64,000 bases of DNA. Origin: Streptomyces tropicalis (GTDB lineage Bacteria; Actinomycetota; Actinomycetes; Streptomycetales; Streptomycetaceae). The stretch is from NCBI RefSeq assembly GCF_029269835.1, contig NZ_JARJBB010000024.1:1-64000 (forward strand). Direction: 5' to 3'. The position numbers were made by a program, and so were the translations under genes. Each line of letters starts with the position of its first letter. The stretch's first letter is position 1. Below, one piece after another: positions 34,321 to 42,546 of this stretch. The notes under the pieces were generated by a model. It was not told where the DNA came from. It was given only the letters and a program-made list of their open reading frames with translations, and did not search any database.

Positions 34321-34497
34321 ATGATGTTCCGCAACATAGCCAACCCGCGACGCACGACGCTGGTGCACCTCGACGGCACCGACGTGCTGCAGACGCCGGA
34401 GCAGCCGGAGCACTCCGTCTCCCTCCCCGCCCAGACCGCCAACCCCCGGCGCACCGTCCTCATGGAGGCCCCGCTCGCGGCCGCCGTCGCCGAGTAG
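34321..34497 (+). CDS. Small protein with duplicated NPRRT motif, unknown function
   Basis: A 58-residue product starting MMFRNIANPRRTTLVHLDG. The motif A-N-P-R-R-T-x-L occurs twice: near residues 7-14 and again in TANPRRTVLMEAPLA. A Glu/Gln/Pro stretch lies between them. No clear ribosome site is seen; a GTG at 34309 in frame is an alternative start. I do not recognise a domain or signal peptide. It lies between cvnA1 and the hairpin-repeat array. The repeated motif argues that it is a real, selected protein. Confidence 0.5.
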   Translation: MMFRNIANPRRTTLVHLDGTDVLQTPEQPEHSVSLPAQTANPRRTVLMEAPLAAAVAE

Positions 34498-34810
34498 TAC
34501 GCGCCCCGGCGCCCCGGCGCTCAACCCGCGCCCGCCGTGCGGCGGGGCGCGGCCGCCCCGCACCGTCCGTGCGGCGGGGCGCGGCCGCCCCGCACCGTCC
34601 GTGCGGCGGGGCGCGGCCGCCCCGCACCGTCCGTGCGGCGGGGCGCGGCCGCCCCGCACCGTCCGTGCGGCGGGGCGCGGCCGCCCCGCACCCTCCGTGC
34701 GGCGGGGCGCGGCCGCCCCGCACCCTCCGTGCGGCGGGGCGCGGCCGCCCCGCCGCGTTAGCCTGGATCGTCAGACTCCAGCCAGTTCAGGTAAGGGGCG
34801 CAAGGATCCC
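34498..34810. other. Spacer filled by tandem hairpin repeats
   Basis: This spacer is almost wholly composed of seven 32-bp repeats (34536 to about 34753). A lower-GC stretch TTAGCCTGG after them may hold the promoter of the FAA hydrolase gene. Confidence 0.6.
34536..34753. repeat. Seven tandem 32-bp GC-rich hairpin repeats
   Basis: Copies start at 34536, 34568, 34600, 34632, 34664, 34696 and 34728. Each contains GCGGGGC and GCCCCGC arms around GCGGCC, so every unit can fold into a hairpin. Copies 1-4 end CACCGTC, copies 5-6 end CACCCTC, and the last is cut off and changed at its end. There are no unique spacers, so it is not a CRISPR array. It may act as a multi-hairpin terminator or be a variable-number repeat. 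Confidence 0.92.
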
Positions 34811-35596
34811 GTGCGCATCGCCAGGTTCTCCATCGACGGGAACGTCGCCTTCGGCGCGGTCGAGGGCGACAAGCCGGACGAGCTCGTCCTCGACATCATC
34901 AAGGGCATCCCGTTCGCGGACTTCGAGCTCTCCGGCACGAAGGTGCCGCTCAGCAAGGTGCGGCTGCTGCCGCCGGTGCTCCCCAACAAGGTCGTCGCCT
35001 TCGGCCGCAACTACGCCGAGCACGCGCGCGAACTGGGCCACGAGCTGCCCGACGCGCCGTTCGCCTTCTTCAAGCCGTCCACCTCGGTGATCGGGCCCGG
35101 TGACGAGATCCAGTACCCCTCGTTCTCGCAGGAACTGCACCACGAGGCGGAGCTGGCCGTCGTCATCGGCCGCATGTGCCGCGAGGTACCGCGCGACCGC
35201 GTCGACGACGTGGTCCTCGGCTACACCTGCGCCAACGACATCACCGCCCGCGACGTCCAGCGGCGCGAGAAGCAGTGGGCGCGGGCCAAGGGCTTCGACA
35301 CCTCCTGCCCGCTCGGCCCCTGGGTGGAGACGGACCTGGACGCCGCCGCCGCGGGCGACCTGACCATCCAGCTCACGGTCAACGGCGAACAGCGCCAGCT
35401 GGGCCGCACCAGCGAGATGATCCACTCCGTCGCGGACCTGATCGTGAACATCTCCGAGGCCATGACGCTGCTCCCCGGCGACGTGATCCTCACGGGCACC
35501 CCGGCAGGGGTCGGCCCCCTCGGCGTCGGCGACGAGGTCGCCGTCACCATCGAAGGCATCGGCACTCTCACCAACAAGGTTGTCAAGCGTGGCTAG
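34811..35596 (+). CDS. Fumarylacetoacetate hydrolase (FAH)-family protein
   Basis: A 261-residue metal-dependent enzyme of the FAH superfamily (2-hydroxyhepta-2,4-diene isomerase / acylpyruvase type). Motifs are VVAFGRNYAEHARELG, FFKPSTSVIGPGD, the metal ligands in HHEAELAVVIG, GYTCANDITARDVQRREKQW and LTGTPAGVGPLGVGDEV. The exact substrate is unknown; acylpyruvate-like diketo acids are likely. GTG at 34811 with AAGGA before it. The stop overlaps the gltX start by 8 bp, so the two are probably cotranscribed. Confidence 0.92.
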   Translation: MRIARFSIDGNVAFGAVEGDKPDELVLDIIKGIPFADFELSGTKVPLSKVRLLPPVLPNKVVAFGRNYAEHARELGHELPDAPFAFFKPSTSVIGPGDEIQYPSFSQELHHEAELAVVIGRMCREVPRDRVDDVVLGYTCANDITARDVQRREKQWARAKGFDTSCPLGPWVETDLDAAAAGDLTIQLTVNGEQRQLGRTSEMIHSVADLIVNISEAMTLLPGDVILTGTPAGVGPLGVGDEVAVTIEGIGTLTNKVVKRG

Positions 35597-37112
35597 CGCA
35601 CCCCTCCCCGGCCCCTCGGCTCCGCTCGAGCAGGGGACGCCCTCTTCCCCCGTCCGCGTCCGTTTCTGCCCCTCGCCCACCGGCAACCCCCACGTGGGCC
35701 TGGTCCGCACCGCCCTGTTCAACTGGGCGTTCGCCCGGCACCACCAGGGCACCCTGGTCTTCCGTATCGAGGACACCGACGCGGCCCGCGACTCGGAGGA
35801 GTCGTACGAGCAGCTGCTGGACGCGATGCGCTGGCTCGGCTTCGACTGGGACGAGGGCCCCGAGACCGGCGGCCCGCACGCGCCGTACCGCCAGTCGCAG
35901 CGCATGGACCTCTACCGGGACGTCGCCCGCAGGCTCCTGGACGCCGGCCACGCCTACCACTGCTACTGCTCCCAGGAGGAGCTGGACGAGCGCCGCGAGG
36001 CCGCCCGCGCCGCCGGCCGGCCCTCCGGCTACGACGGCCACTGCCGCGACCTCACCGCCGAGCAGGTCGAGGCGTACACCGCGCAGGGCCGCGCCCCGAT
36101 CGTCCGCTTCCGGATGCCCGACGAGACCATCACCTTCACGGACCTGGTCCGCGGCGAGCTGACCTTCACCCCGGAGAACGTCCCGGACTACGGCATCGTC
36201 CGCGCCAACGGCGCCCCGCTCTACACGCTCGTCAACCCCGTCGACGACGCACTGATGGAGATCACCCACGTCCTGCGCGGCGAGGACCTGCTCTCCTCCA
36301 CCCCGCGGCAGGTCGCCCTGTACCGGGCGCTGATCGAGCTCGGCGTCGCCAAGGGCGTCCCGGCCTTCGGCCACCTGCCCTACGTGATGGGCGAGGGCAA
36401 CAAGAAGCTGTCCAAGCGCGACCCGCAGTCGAGCCTGAACCTCTACCGCGAGCGCGGCTTCCTGCCCGAGGGCCTGCTCAACTACCTCTCCCTGCTCGGC
36501 TGGTCCCTCTCCGCCGACCAGGACGTCTTCAGCATCGCGGAGATGGTCGCCGCCTTCGAGATCGGCGACGTCAACCCCAACCCGGCGCGCTTCGACCTCA
36601 AGAAGTGCGAGGCGATCAACGCCGACCACATCCGCATGCTCGACGTGAAGGACTTCACCGAGCGCTGCCGCCCCTGGCTCCAGGCCCCCGCCGCCCCCTG
36701 GGCCCCGGAGGACTTCGACGAGGCGCAGTGGCAGGCGATCGCCCCGCACGCCCAGACCCGGCTCAAGGTCCTCTCCGAGATCACCGACAACGTCGACTTC
36801 CTGTTCCTGCCGGAGCCGGTCCTCGACGAGGCGAGCTGGGCCAAGGCGATGAAGGAGGGCTCGGACGCCCTGCTGCGCACGGCCCGCGAGAAGCTCGAGC
36901 AGGCCGACTGGAGCTCCGCCGAGTCCCTGAAGGAGGCCGTCCTGGCCGCCGGCGAGGCGCACGGCCTCAAGCTCGGCAAGGCCCAGGCCCCGGTCCGGGT
37001 CGCCGTCACCGGCCGCACCGTGGGCCTGCCGCTCTTCGAGTCCCTGCAGATCCTGGGCAAGGAGCGGACGCTGGCGCGGATCGACGCGGCGCTGGCGAGG
37101 CTCGCGGTCTGA
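35589..37112 (+). CDS. gltX: Glutamyl-tRNA synthetase
   Basis: A 507-residue class I synthetase. The HIGH-type motif is in FCPSPTGNPHVGLVRTAL and the KMSKS-type motif is KKLSKRDPQS. LRGEDLLSSTPRQ and the anticodon-binding C-terminal half are present. In Streptomyces and most Gram-positives this enzyme also loads glutamate on tRNA-Gln, which is then amidated. The start is GTG 35589, overlapping the upstream gene. tRNA-Gln and tRNA-Glu genes, its own substrates, lie 1 kb downstream. A strong terminator follows. Confidence 0.96.
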   Translation: MASAPLPGPSAPLEQGTPSSPVRVRFCPSPTGNPHVGLVRTALFNWAFARHHQGTLVFRIEDTDAARDSEESYEQLLDAMRWLGFDWDEGPETGGPHAPYRQSQRMDLYRDVARRLLDAGHAYHCYCSQEELDERREAARAAGRPSGYDGHCRDLTAEQVEAYTAQGRAPIVRFRMPDETITFTDLVRGELTFTPENVPDYGIVRANGAPLYTLVNPVDDALMEITHVLRGEDLLSSTPRQVALYRALIELGVAKGVPAFGHLPYVMGEGNKKLSKRDPQSSLNLYRERGFLPEGLLNYLSLLGWSLSADQDVFSIAEMVAAFEIGDVNPNPARFDLKKCEAINADHIRMLDVKDFTERCRPWLQAPAAPWAPEDFDEAQWQAIAPHAQTRLKVLSEITDNVDFLFLPEPVLDEASWAKAMKEGSDALLRTAREKLEQADWSSAESLKEAVLAAGEAHGLKLGKAQAPVRVAVTGRTVGLPLFESLQILGKERTLARIDAALARLAV

Positions 37113-37127
37113 GACCCGCACCCGCCC

Positions 37128-37161
37128 GAGGGGCGGCAGCCGGAACCGGCTGCCGCCCCTC
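37128..37161 (+). terminator. Hairpin terminator after gltX
   Basis: Perfect stem of 16 bp (GAGGGGCGGCAGCCGG / CCGGCTGCCGCCCCTC) around a central AA, so the effective loop is larger, 15 bp beyond the stop. Confidence 0.82.
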
Positions 37162-37274
37162 GCGCACGCCCGCACCGGGCGGCGCCCGGGCCCGCACCCG
37201 TTCGCCCGGGGCCGCCCCGGGGAGCGGTCCGGCCCTCTCCTCAGCGGCCCCCGGGCGGCGGTACCGTCGGAGCC

Positions 37275-38012
37275 ATGACGATCAGAGCCGTCGTCTGGGA
37301 CATCGACGACACCCTCTTCGACTACACGACCGCCGACCGCACCGGCATGGGGGAGCACCTGGCGGCCGAGGGCCTGCTCGCCCGGTACGCGACCGCCGAC
37401 CGTGCGCTCGCCCACTGGCGGGACATCACGGACGCCCAGTGGGCGCGCTTCGCGGCGGGAGAGGTGACCTTCGAGGGGCAGCGGCGGGACCGGGTGCGCG
37501 TCTTCCTGGACCGGCCGGAGCTGACCGACACCGAGGCCGAGGCGTGGTTCGGGCGGTACCTCGTGCACTACGAGGCCGCCTGGGCCCTGTTCCCGGACGT
37601 GCTGCCCGTCCTGGACGCCCTCGCGGCCACCCACCGGCACGCCGTGCTGTCCAACTCCAGCCTCCACGTCCAGGAGCGCAAGCTGCGCGCCCTCGGCGTC
37701 CGCGACCGCTTCGAGGCCGTCCTGTGCGCCGCCGAGCTCGGCGTCTCCAAACCGGCGCCGGGCGCCTTCCTGGCCGCGTGCGAGGCACTGGAGCTGCGGC
37801 CGCACGAGGTCGCCTACGTCGGCGACCATCCGGAGATCGACGGGCGGGGCGCCGCCGACGCCGGACTGCTGTCCGTCTGGATCGACCGGGCCGGCGGTCC
37901 CGCGGACGGTGCGGCGCCGTCCGCATGCCGGCACCGGATCGCGTCCCTCGCCGAACTCCCCGCCATCGTCGCGGCGGATACCCGTTTTGGAGCCCCGTCC
38001 ACCTTCGGGTAA
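37275..38012 (+). CDS. HAD-family hydrolase
   Basis: A 245-residue haloacid-dehalogenase-type phosphatase. Motif I is WDIDDTLFDY, motif II VLSNSSLHVQ, the lysine motif ELGVSKPAPGAF and motif III VGDHPEIDGRGA. The cap is the helical subclass I type. Substrate is unknown; the family includes pyrimidine nucleotidases and phosphoglycolate-type phosphatases. ATG at 37275. The promoter of the tRNA cluster overlaps its 3' end. Confidence 0.9.
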   Translation: MTIRAVVWDIDDTLFDYTTADRTGMGEHLAAEGLLARYATADRALAHWRDITDAQWARFAAGEVTFEGQRRDRVRVFLDRPELTDTEAEAWFGRYLVHYEAAWALFPDVLPVLDALAATHRHAVLSNSSLHVQERKLRALGVRDRFEAVLCAAELGVSKPAPGAFLAACEALELRPHEVAYVGDHPEIDGRGAADAGLLSVWIDRAGGPADGAAPSACRHRIASLAELPAIVAADTRFGAPSTFG

Positions 38013-38015
38013 TGT
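37987..38015 (+). promoter_or_regulatory. Promoter of the tRNA cluster
   Basis: TTGGAG, 17-bp spacer, TAATGT. It overlaps the last codons of the HAD gene and lies about 90 bp upstream of the first tRNA. This is a good match to a vegetative promoter. Confidence 0.6.
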
Positions 38016-38102
38016 TCTTCCTGCGCCGCCGGGGAGCGGGCCGAAAGGCCGGAACCGGAGTGCATCGCTAGAACAAGAACCCCTCCGGGGGTTGCGTTCC
38101 AG

Positions 38103-38174
38103 TGGCCTATGGTGTAATTGGCAGCACGACTGATTCTGGTTCAGTTAGTCTTGGTTCGAGTCCAGGTAGGCCAG
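38103..38174 (+). tRNA. tRNA-Gln (anticodon CTG)
   Basis: A 72-nt tRNA. Acceptor arms TGGCCTA / TAGGCCA pair fully, discriminator G. The anticodon stem ACTGA / TCAGT encloses TTCTGGT, anticodon CTG. T arm has GGTTCGAGTCC. CCA is not encoded. Confidence 0.95.
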
Positions 38175-38213
38175 CTCGCAGAGCTCATCTGCACCCGCGG
38201 ATTCCATCCGCAA

Positions 38214-38286
38214 GCCCCCGTTGTGTAGCGGCCTAGCACGCTGCCCTCTCAAGGCAGTAGCGCCGGTTCGAATCCGGTCGGGGGTA
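38214..38286 (+). tRNA. tRNA-Glu (anticodon CTC), copy 1
   Basis: A 73-nt tRNA. Acceptor GCCCCCG / CGGGGGT with a terminal G-U pair, discriminator A. Anticodon stem CTGCC / GGCAG encloses CTCTCAA, anticodon CTC. T loop GGTTCGAATCC. The anticodon stem has one T-A pair that is C-G in copies 2 and 3. Confidence 0.95.
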
Positions 38287-38347
38287 CAGATCCTTCCCGC
38301 GAGGACAGCCGGGTCGCTCCCGCTGACCTCGATGCAGGATCGCTAGG

Positions 38348-38420
38348 GCCCCCGTTGTGTAGCGGCCTAGCACGCCGCCCTCTCAAGGCGGTAGCGCCGG
38401 TTCGAATCCGGTCGGGGGTA
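38348..38420 (+). tRNA. tRNA-Glu (anticodon CTC), copy 2
   Basis: A 73-nt tRNA identical in sequence to copy 3 as far as I can read. Anticodon stem CCGCC / GGCGG, anticodon CTC, terminal G-U acceptor pair. Confidence 0.95.
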
Positions 38421-38441
38421 CTGACTGGTCTAAACCATCAT

Positions 38442-38513
38442 TGGTCTATGGTGTAATTGGCAGCACGACTGATTCTGGTTCAGTTAGTCTTGGTTCGAGT
38501 CCAGGTAGACCAG
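38442..38513 (+). tRNA. tRNA-Gln (anticodon CTG), copy 2
   Basis: A 72-nt tRNA like the first, except that the acceptor is TGGTCTA / TAGACCA: one C-G pair has become T-A by a double change that keeps pairing. Confidence 0.95.
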
Positions 38514-38541
38514 CTCGGACCTGCGGAAACGCAGTGTCCAG

Positions 38542-38614
38542 GCCCCCGTTGTGTAGCGGCCTAGCACGCCGCCCTCTCAAGGCGGTAGCGCCGGTTCGAA
38601 TCCGGTCGGGGGTA
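38542..38614 (+). tRNA. tRNA-Glu (anticodon CTC), copy 3
   Basis: A 73-nt tRNA with anticodon stem CCGCC / GGCGG and anticodon CTC. It is the last of the cluster; a terminator begins 11 bp downstream. Confidence 0.95.
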
Positions 38615-38625
38615 CAGATCGGCCG

Positions 38626-38649
38626 AGGGCCCTCCTGCGGGAGGGCCCT
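38626..38649 (+). terminator. Hairpin terminator of the tRNA cluster
   Basis: Perfect 10-bp stem AGGGCCCTCC / GGAGGGCCCT with loop TGCG, followed by TTGTCG. Confidence 0.82.
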
Positions 38650-38934
38650 TTGTCGTATGCCCGGACCACTCGGTGCGAGGGATGCTCCCCCCGCGGATCA
38701 ACGGCTTCGACGTGCGGTGCAGTTGGACGCGGTGTCGACGGGGGCGGCCGGCGCGCCCGTGCCGTCCGGACCGCGGACCGGCCCCGGTGTTCCCGAGGCC
38801 CGCCACCGGCCGCCCGGGGCTTTCCGGGGCCCGTCGGCGCCCGGGCGGGCCGTACGGGGCGGTCGTGCGACCGGGGGACGGCCTGCCGCGGCGTTGAGGC
38901 GGGCCGTCCCCCGGTGCGTGCGGGGCGGTGGAGG

Positions 38935-39651
38935 TCAGCCGGTGCGGCGCAGGGCCTCGGAGAGGCGTCCGGCGGCGTCGATGACGGCCTGGGCGTGCAT
39001 CCGGCCCGGGTGGCGCGTCAGGCGCTCGATGGGGCCGGAGACCGAGACGGCGGCCACCACGCGGTTGGAGGGGCCGCGCACCGGCGCGGAGACGGACGCG
39101 ACGCCCGGCTCCCGCTCCCCGATGGACTGGGCCCATCCGCGGCGCCGCACACCCGACAGGGCGGTCGCCGTGAAGCGGGCGCCCTGCAGTCCGCGGTGCA
39201 GCCGCTCGGGCTCCTCCCATGCCATGAGCACCTGTGCCGACGAGCCCGCCTTCATCGTGAGCGTCGAACCGACCGGGACGGTGTCCCGCAGTCCGGACAG
39301 CCGCTCCGCGGCCGCCACGCAGATGCGCATGTCTCCCTGACGGCGGTAGAGCTGCGCGCTCTCGCCCGTGACGTCGCGCAGGTGGGTGAGCACCGGGCCC
39401 GCGGTGGCGAGCAGCCGGTCCTCGCCCGCGGCCGCCGCCAGCTCCGCGAGCCGGGGGCCGAGGATGAACCGGCCCTGCATGTCGCGCGCCACCATGCGGT
39501 GGTGCTCCAGGGCCACGGCCAGCCGGTGGGCCGTGGGTCGTGCCAGTCCGGTGGCCCCGACCAGACCCGCGAGGGTGGCCGGACCGGACTCCAGGGCGCT
39601 CAGGACCAGGGCTGCCTTGTCCAGAACGCCGACGCCGCTACTGTTGTCCAT
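38935..39651 (-). CDS. ndgR: IclR-family regulator NdgR
   Basis: A 238-residue IclR-type regulator. The N-terminal helix-turn-helix is PATLAGLVGATGLARPTAHR, and the effector domain carries PVGSTLTMKAGSSAQVLMAW and the ending GRLSEALRR. It is divergent from leuCD, the conserved position of NdgR/AreB in Streptomyces, where it activates leucine and related amino-acid genes and affects antibiotic production. ATG at 39651 fits the family length. The upstream region carries a dyad likely to be its site. Confidence 0.93.
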   Translation of the reverse strand: MDNSSGVGVLDKAALVLSALESGPATLAGLVGATGLARPTAHRLAVALEHHRMVARDMQGRFILGPRLAELAAAAGEDRLLATAGPVLTHLRDVTGESAQLYRRQGDMRICVAAAERLSGLRDTVPVGSTLTMKAGSSAQVLMAWEEPERLHRGLQGARFTATALSGVRRRGWAQSIGEREPGVASVSAPVRGPSNRVVAAVSVSGPIERLTRHPGRMHAQAVIDAAGRLSEALRRTG

Positions 39652-39665
39652 GAAACGATACTCCC

Positions 39666-39682
39666 GTCTCACTCTGTGAAAC
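39666..39682. promoter_or_regulatory. Candidate NdgR operator between ndgR and leuC
   Basis: GTCTCACTCTGTGAAAC: inverted arms (GT-x-TCAC / GTGA-x-AC) around TCT, in the divergent promoter region. Assigned to NdgR by position only. Confidence 0.45.
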
Positions 39683-39842
39683 GCAAGTTCAATTTTCCGT
39701 GGAACACGCCACTCTGGAATCACAACGGCCCGTGGACCGACGGGCCCGGCGGCGGACGCCCGGCGGGGGGCGCGGGTGCCGCCCACCCCAAGATCTCTAG
39801 TTGGGCCGCCGCGTTCGCTCGCGTGCGGCCGGAGGGAAAGCG

Positions 39843-41273
39843 ATGGGTAGGACACTCGCGGAGAAGGTCTGGGACGACCACGTCGTCCGGCGCGCCGAGG
39901 GCGAGCCCGACCTCCTCTTCATCGATCTGCACCTGCTGCACGAGGTGACCAGCCCCCAGGCCTTCGACGGGCTGCGCAGGAGCGGCCGGCGGGTGCGCCG
40001 GCTCGATCTGACCATCGCGACCGAGGACCACAACACCCCGACCCTGGACATCGACAAGCCGATCGCGGACCCGGTCTCGCGGGCGCAGCTGGAGACGCTG
40101 CGCAAGAACTGCGCGGACTTCGGGGTCCGGCTGCACCCGCTGGGCGACGTGGAGCAGGGGGTCGTGCACGTGGTGGGCCCCCAGCTGGGGCTGACGCAGC
40201 CGGGCACGACGGTGGTGTGCGGCGACTCGCACACCTCCACGCACGGTGCCTTCGGGGCGCTGGCGTTCGGTATCGGCACCTCGCAGGTGGAGCACGTGCT
40301 GGCCACCCAGACGCTGCCGATGGCCCGCCCGAGGACGATGGCGGTCACGGTCGAGGGCGAGCTGCCCGACGGGGTGACGGCCAAGGACCTGATCCTGGCG
40401 ATCATCGCGCGGATCGGTACCGGCGGCGGGCAGGGCTATGTGCTGGAGTACCGGGGGCCGGCCGTCGAGAAGCTGTCGATGGAGGCGCGGATGACCATCT
40501 GCAACATGTCCATCGAGGCCGGGGCCCGCGCGGGCATGATCGCCCCGGACGAGACCACGTTCGCCTATCTCAAGGACCGCCCGCACGCCCCGCAGGGCGA
40601 GGACTGGGACGCGGCGGTGGCCTACTGGCGGACGCTGCGCAGCGACGAGGACGCGGTCTTCGACGCCGAGGTGGTCATCGACGCCGCCGAGCTGTCCCCG
40701 TTCGTGACCTGGGGCACCAACCCCGGGCAGGGCGCGCCGCTTTCGGCCGACGTCCCCGACCCGGCTTCGTACGAAGACGCATCGGAGCGCCACGCCGCCG
40801 AAAAGGCCCTGCAGTACATGGGGTTGGAGGCCGGGCAGTCGCTGCGGTCGATCACGGTGGACACCGTCTTCGTAGGCTCGTGCACCAACGGGCGGATCGA
40901 GGACCTGCGGGCGGCCGCGGGGGTGCTGAAGGACCGCAAAGTCGCCGACGGCGTAAGGATGCTGGTCGTGCCCGGGTCGGCGCGGGTGGGTCTGCAGGCC
41001 GTCTCGGAGGGCCTGGACGTGGTGTTCAAGGAGGCCGGCGCCGAATGGCGGCACGCGGGCTGCTCGATGTGCCTGGGGATGAACCCCGACCAGCTGGCAC
41101 CCGGTGAGCGTTCCGCGTCCACTTCCAACCGCAACTTCGAGGGCCGGCAGGGCAAGGGCGGCCGTACCCACCTGGTCTCCCCGCAGGTCGCCGCCGCCAC
41201 CGCCGTCCTGGGCCACCTGGCCTCCCCGGCCGACCTCACCGACACCGCCCGCACGCCCGCTGGAGCCCGATAA
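39843..41273 (+). CDS. leuC: 3-isopropylmalate dehydratase large subunit
   Basis: A 476-residue aconitase-family subunit carrying a 4Fe-4S cluster; with LeuD it isomerises 2- to 3-isopropylmalate. Signatures are VVCGDSHTSTHGAFGALAFG, FVGSCTNGRIEDLRAA (first cluster cysteine) and HAGCSMCLGMNPDQL (the other two). ATG at 39843 follows GGAGGG. It is divergent from ndgR and 2 bp before leuD. Confidence 0.97.
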   Translation: MGRTLAEKVWDDHVVRRAEGEPDLLFIDLHLLHEVTSPQAFDGLRRSGRRVRRLDLTIATEDHNTPTLDIDKPIADPVSRAQLETLRKNCADFGVRLHPLGDVEQGVVHVVGPQLGLTQPGTTVVCGDSHTSTHGAFGALAFGIGTSQVEHVLATQTLPMARPRTMAVTVEGELPDGVTAKDLILAIIARIGTGGGQGYVLEYRGPAVEKLSMEARMTICNMSIEAGARAGMIAPDETTFAYLKDRPHAPQGEDWDAAVAYWRTLRSDEDAVFDAEVVIDAAELSPFVTWGTNPGQGAPLSADVPDPASYEDASERHAAEKALQYMGLEAGQSLRSITVDTVFVGSCTNGRIEDLRAAAGVLKDRKVADGVRMLVVPGSARVGLQAVSEGLDVVFKEAGAEWRHAGCSMCLGMNPDQLAPGERSASTSNRNFEGRQGKGGRTHLVSPQVAAATAVLGHLASPADLTDTARTPAGAR

Positions 41274-41275
41274 CC

Positions 41276-41869
41276 ATGGAAGCCTTCACCACCCACACCG
41301 GCCGGGCCGTCCCGCTGCGCCGCAGCAACGTCGACACCGACCAGATCATCCCCGCCCACTGGCTCAAGAAGGTCACCCGCGACGGGTTCGAGGACGGGCT
41401 GTTCGAGGCCTGGCGCAAGGACCCCGGCTTCGTGCTCAACCGGCCGGAGCGCCAGGGCGCCACCGTCCTGGTCGCCGGACCGGACTTCGGAACCGGTTCC
41501 TCCCGCGAGCACGCGGTGTGGGCGCTGCAGAACTACGGCTTCAAGGCCGTGATCTCCTCCCGTTTCGCCGACATCTTCCGGGGCAACTCGTTGAAGAACG
41601 GCCTGCTCACGGTGGTCCTGGACCAGCAGACCGTGGACGCGCTGTGGCAGCTGACCGAGGCCGACCCCGGCACCGAGGTCACTGTGGACCTCCAGGCCCG
41701 CGAGGTGCGCGCGGGGGAGATCACCGCCCCCTTCGAGCTCGACGAGAACGCCCGCTGGCGGCTGCTCAACGGCCTGGACGACATCTCCCTCACCCTCCGG
41801 AACGAGGACGACATCACCGCCTACGAGGCGCAGCGCCCCTCCTTCAAGCCCCGGACCCTGCCGGTCTGA
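41276..41869 (+). CDS. leuD: 3-isopropylmalate dehydratase small subunit
   Basis: A 197-residue swivel-domain subunit. The motifs RRSNVDTDQIIPAHWLK and FGTGSSREHAVWALQNYGF identify LeuD. It starts 2 bp after leuC and ends before a strong terminator, so leuCD is a two-gene operon. Confidence 0.97.
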   Translation: MEAFTTHTGRAVPLRRSNVDTDQIIPAHWLKKVTRDGFEDGLFEAWRKDPGFVLNRPERQGATVLVAGPDFGTGSSREHAVWALQNYGFKAVISSRFADIFRGNSLKNGLLTVVLDQQTVDALWQLTEADPGTEVTVDLQAREVRAGEITAPFELDENARWRLLNGLDDISLTLRNEDDITAYEAQRPSFKPRTLPV

Positions 41870-42179
41870 CCCGGCTCCGGCGCGGCCGGTGATCCACGTC
41901 CTCCCCGGAGGACGCCGACCACCCCCGCACCAGTCGGGTTTCGGCCACCGCAGAGCCCCCGCCGTACCCCCGATCGCCACGATCGGGGGTACGGCCGTTT
42001 CCGGATCGGTGCGCCGCGGTAGGCGGCGTCGCCGTCGCCCAACGGCCCTATGTCCGGCCTTGGTTGAGCGCACGCACGACCATCGGGCCCGCCATCGGGG
42101 GATGCGCCCGTGGGGCCGTCCGGGGCGGCAGTTGCCCCCTGGGCAGGCGACAACTCGCCCCAGATGGCACAATCTGTGC
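41870..42179. other. Spacer downstream of leuD
   Basis: This 310-bp spacer holds the leuD terminator and, near 42166-42171 (CACAAT), a possible -10 for the small gene at 42180. No other gene is supported. Confidence 0.5.
41961..41995 (+). terminator. Hairpin terminator after leuD
   Basis: Perfect 16-bp stem (GCCGTACCCCCGATCG / CGATCGGGGGTACGGC) with loop CCA, followed by CGTTT. Confidence 0.82.
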
Positions 42180-42410
42180 ATGGACGACGACGGCCAACTC
42201 GAGCTCTATGCGGCGGTCGCGGCCCAGCTGAAGGAAGCGCACACAAGAGTGCGCGCACTGCAAGTCCCGGAGGGCGTACGGATGGCGCTGACCCGGAAGC
42301 TGCTGGTCATTACGGCCGCGGCCAAGCACGATCTCGCCGACGCGGCAAGGCGTCTGGACCGGTTCACGGCGGACCTCGACGGGGGCCGGCTCCCCCACGA
42401 GGAAGGCTGA
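42180..42410 (+). CDS. Small conserved-looking protein, 76 residues
   Basis: The product starts MDDDGQLELYAAVAAQLKEA and continues as largely helical, with VPEGVRMALTRKLLVITAAA in the middle and LDRFTADLDGGRL at the end. It could form a helical hairpin. A CACAAT hexamer 8 bp upstream and no ribosome site suggest a nearly leaderless transcript. I do not know a function. It stands between leuD and hupS, both with their own signals. Confidence 0.65.
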   Translation: MDDDGQLELYAAVAAQLKEAHTRVRALQVPEGVRMALTRKLLVITAAAKHDLADAARRLDRFTADLDGGRLPHEEG

Positions 42411-42466
42411 ACAAGCCGAGACCGTCGAGTCCGTTGCGGCACAAGGGTGATTAGCCCGTTTCGTGT

Positions 42467-42495
42467 TTGATTTGCGGTATATATCTGCCTAACGT
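42467..42495 (+). promoter_or_regulatory. hupS promoter
   Basis: TTGATT, 17-bp spacer, TAACGT in an AT-rich stretch (GTATATATC) that stands out from the surrounding GC. The leader to the GTG is about 45 nt. Confidence 0.65.
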
Positions 42496-42546
42496 GCGAA
42501 AAAGCTTGAACACATTCGTTCTGGCGAGGTCTCCGAAGGGGAAGAC

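Noticed and set aside
34536..34753. CRISPR array
   Set aside because: Units are directly adjacent with no unique spacers and no cas genes.
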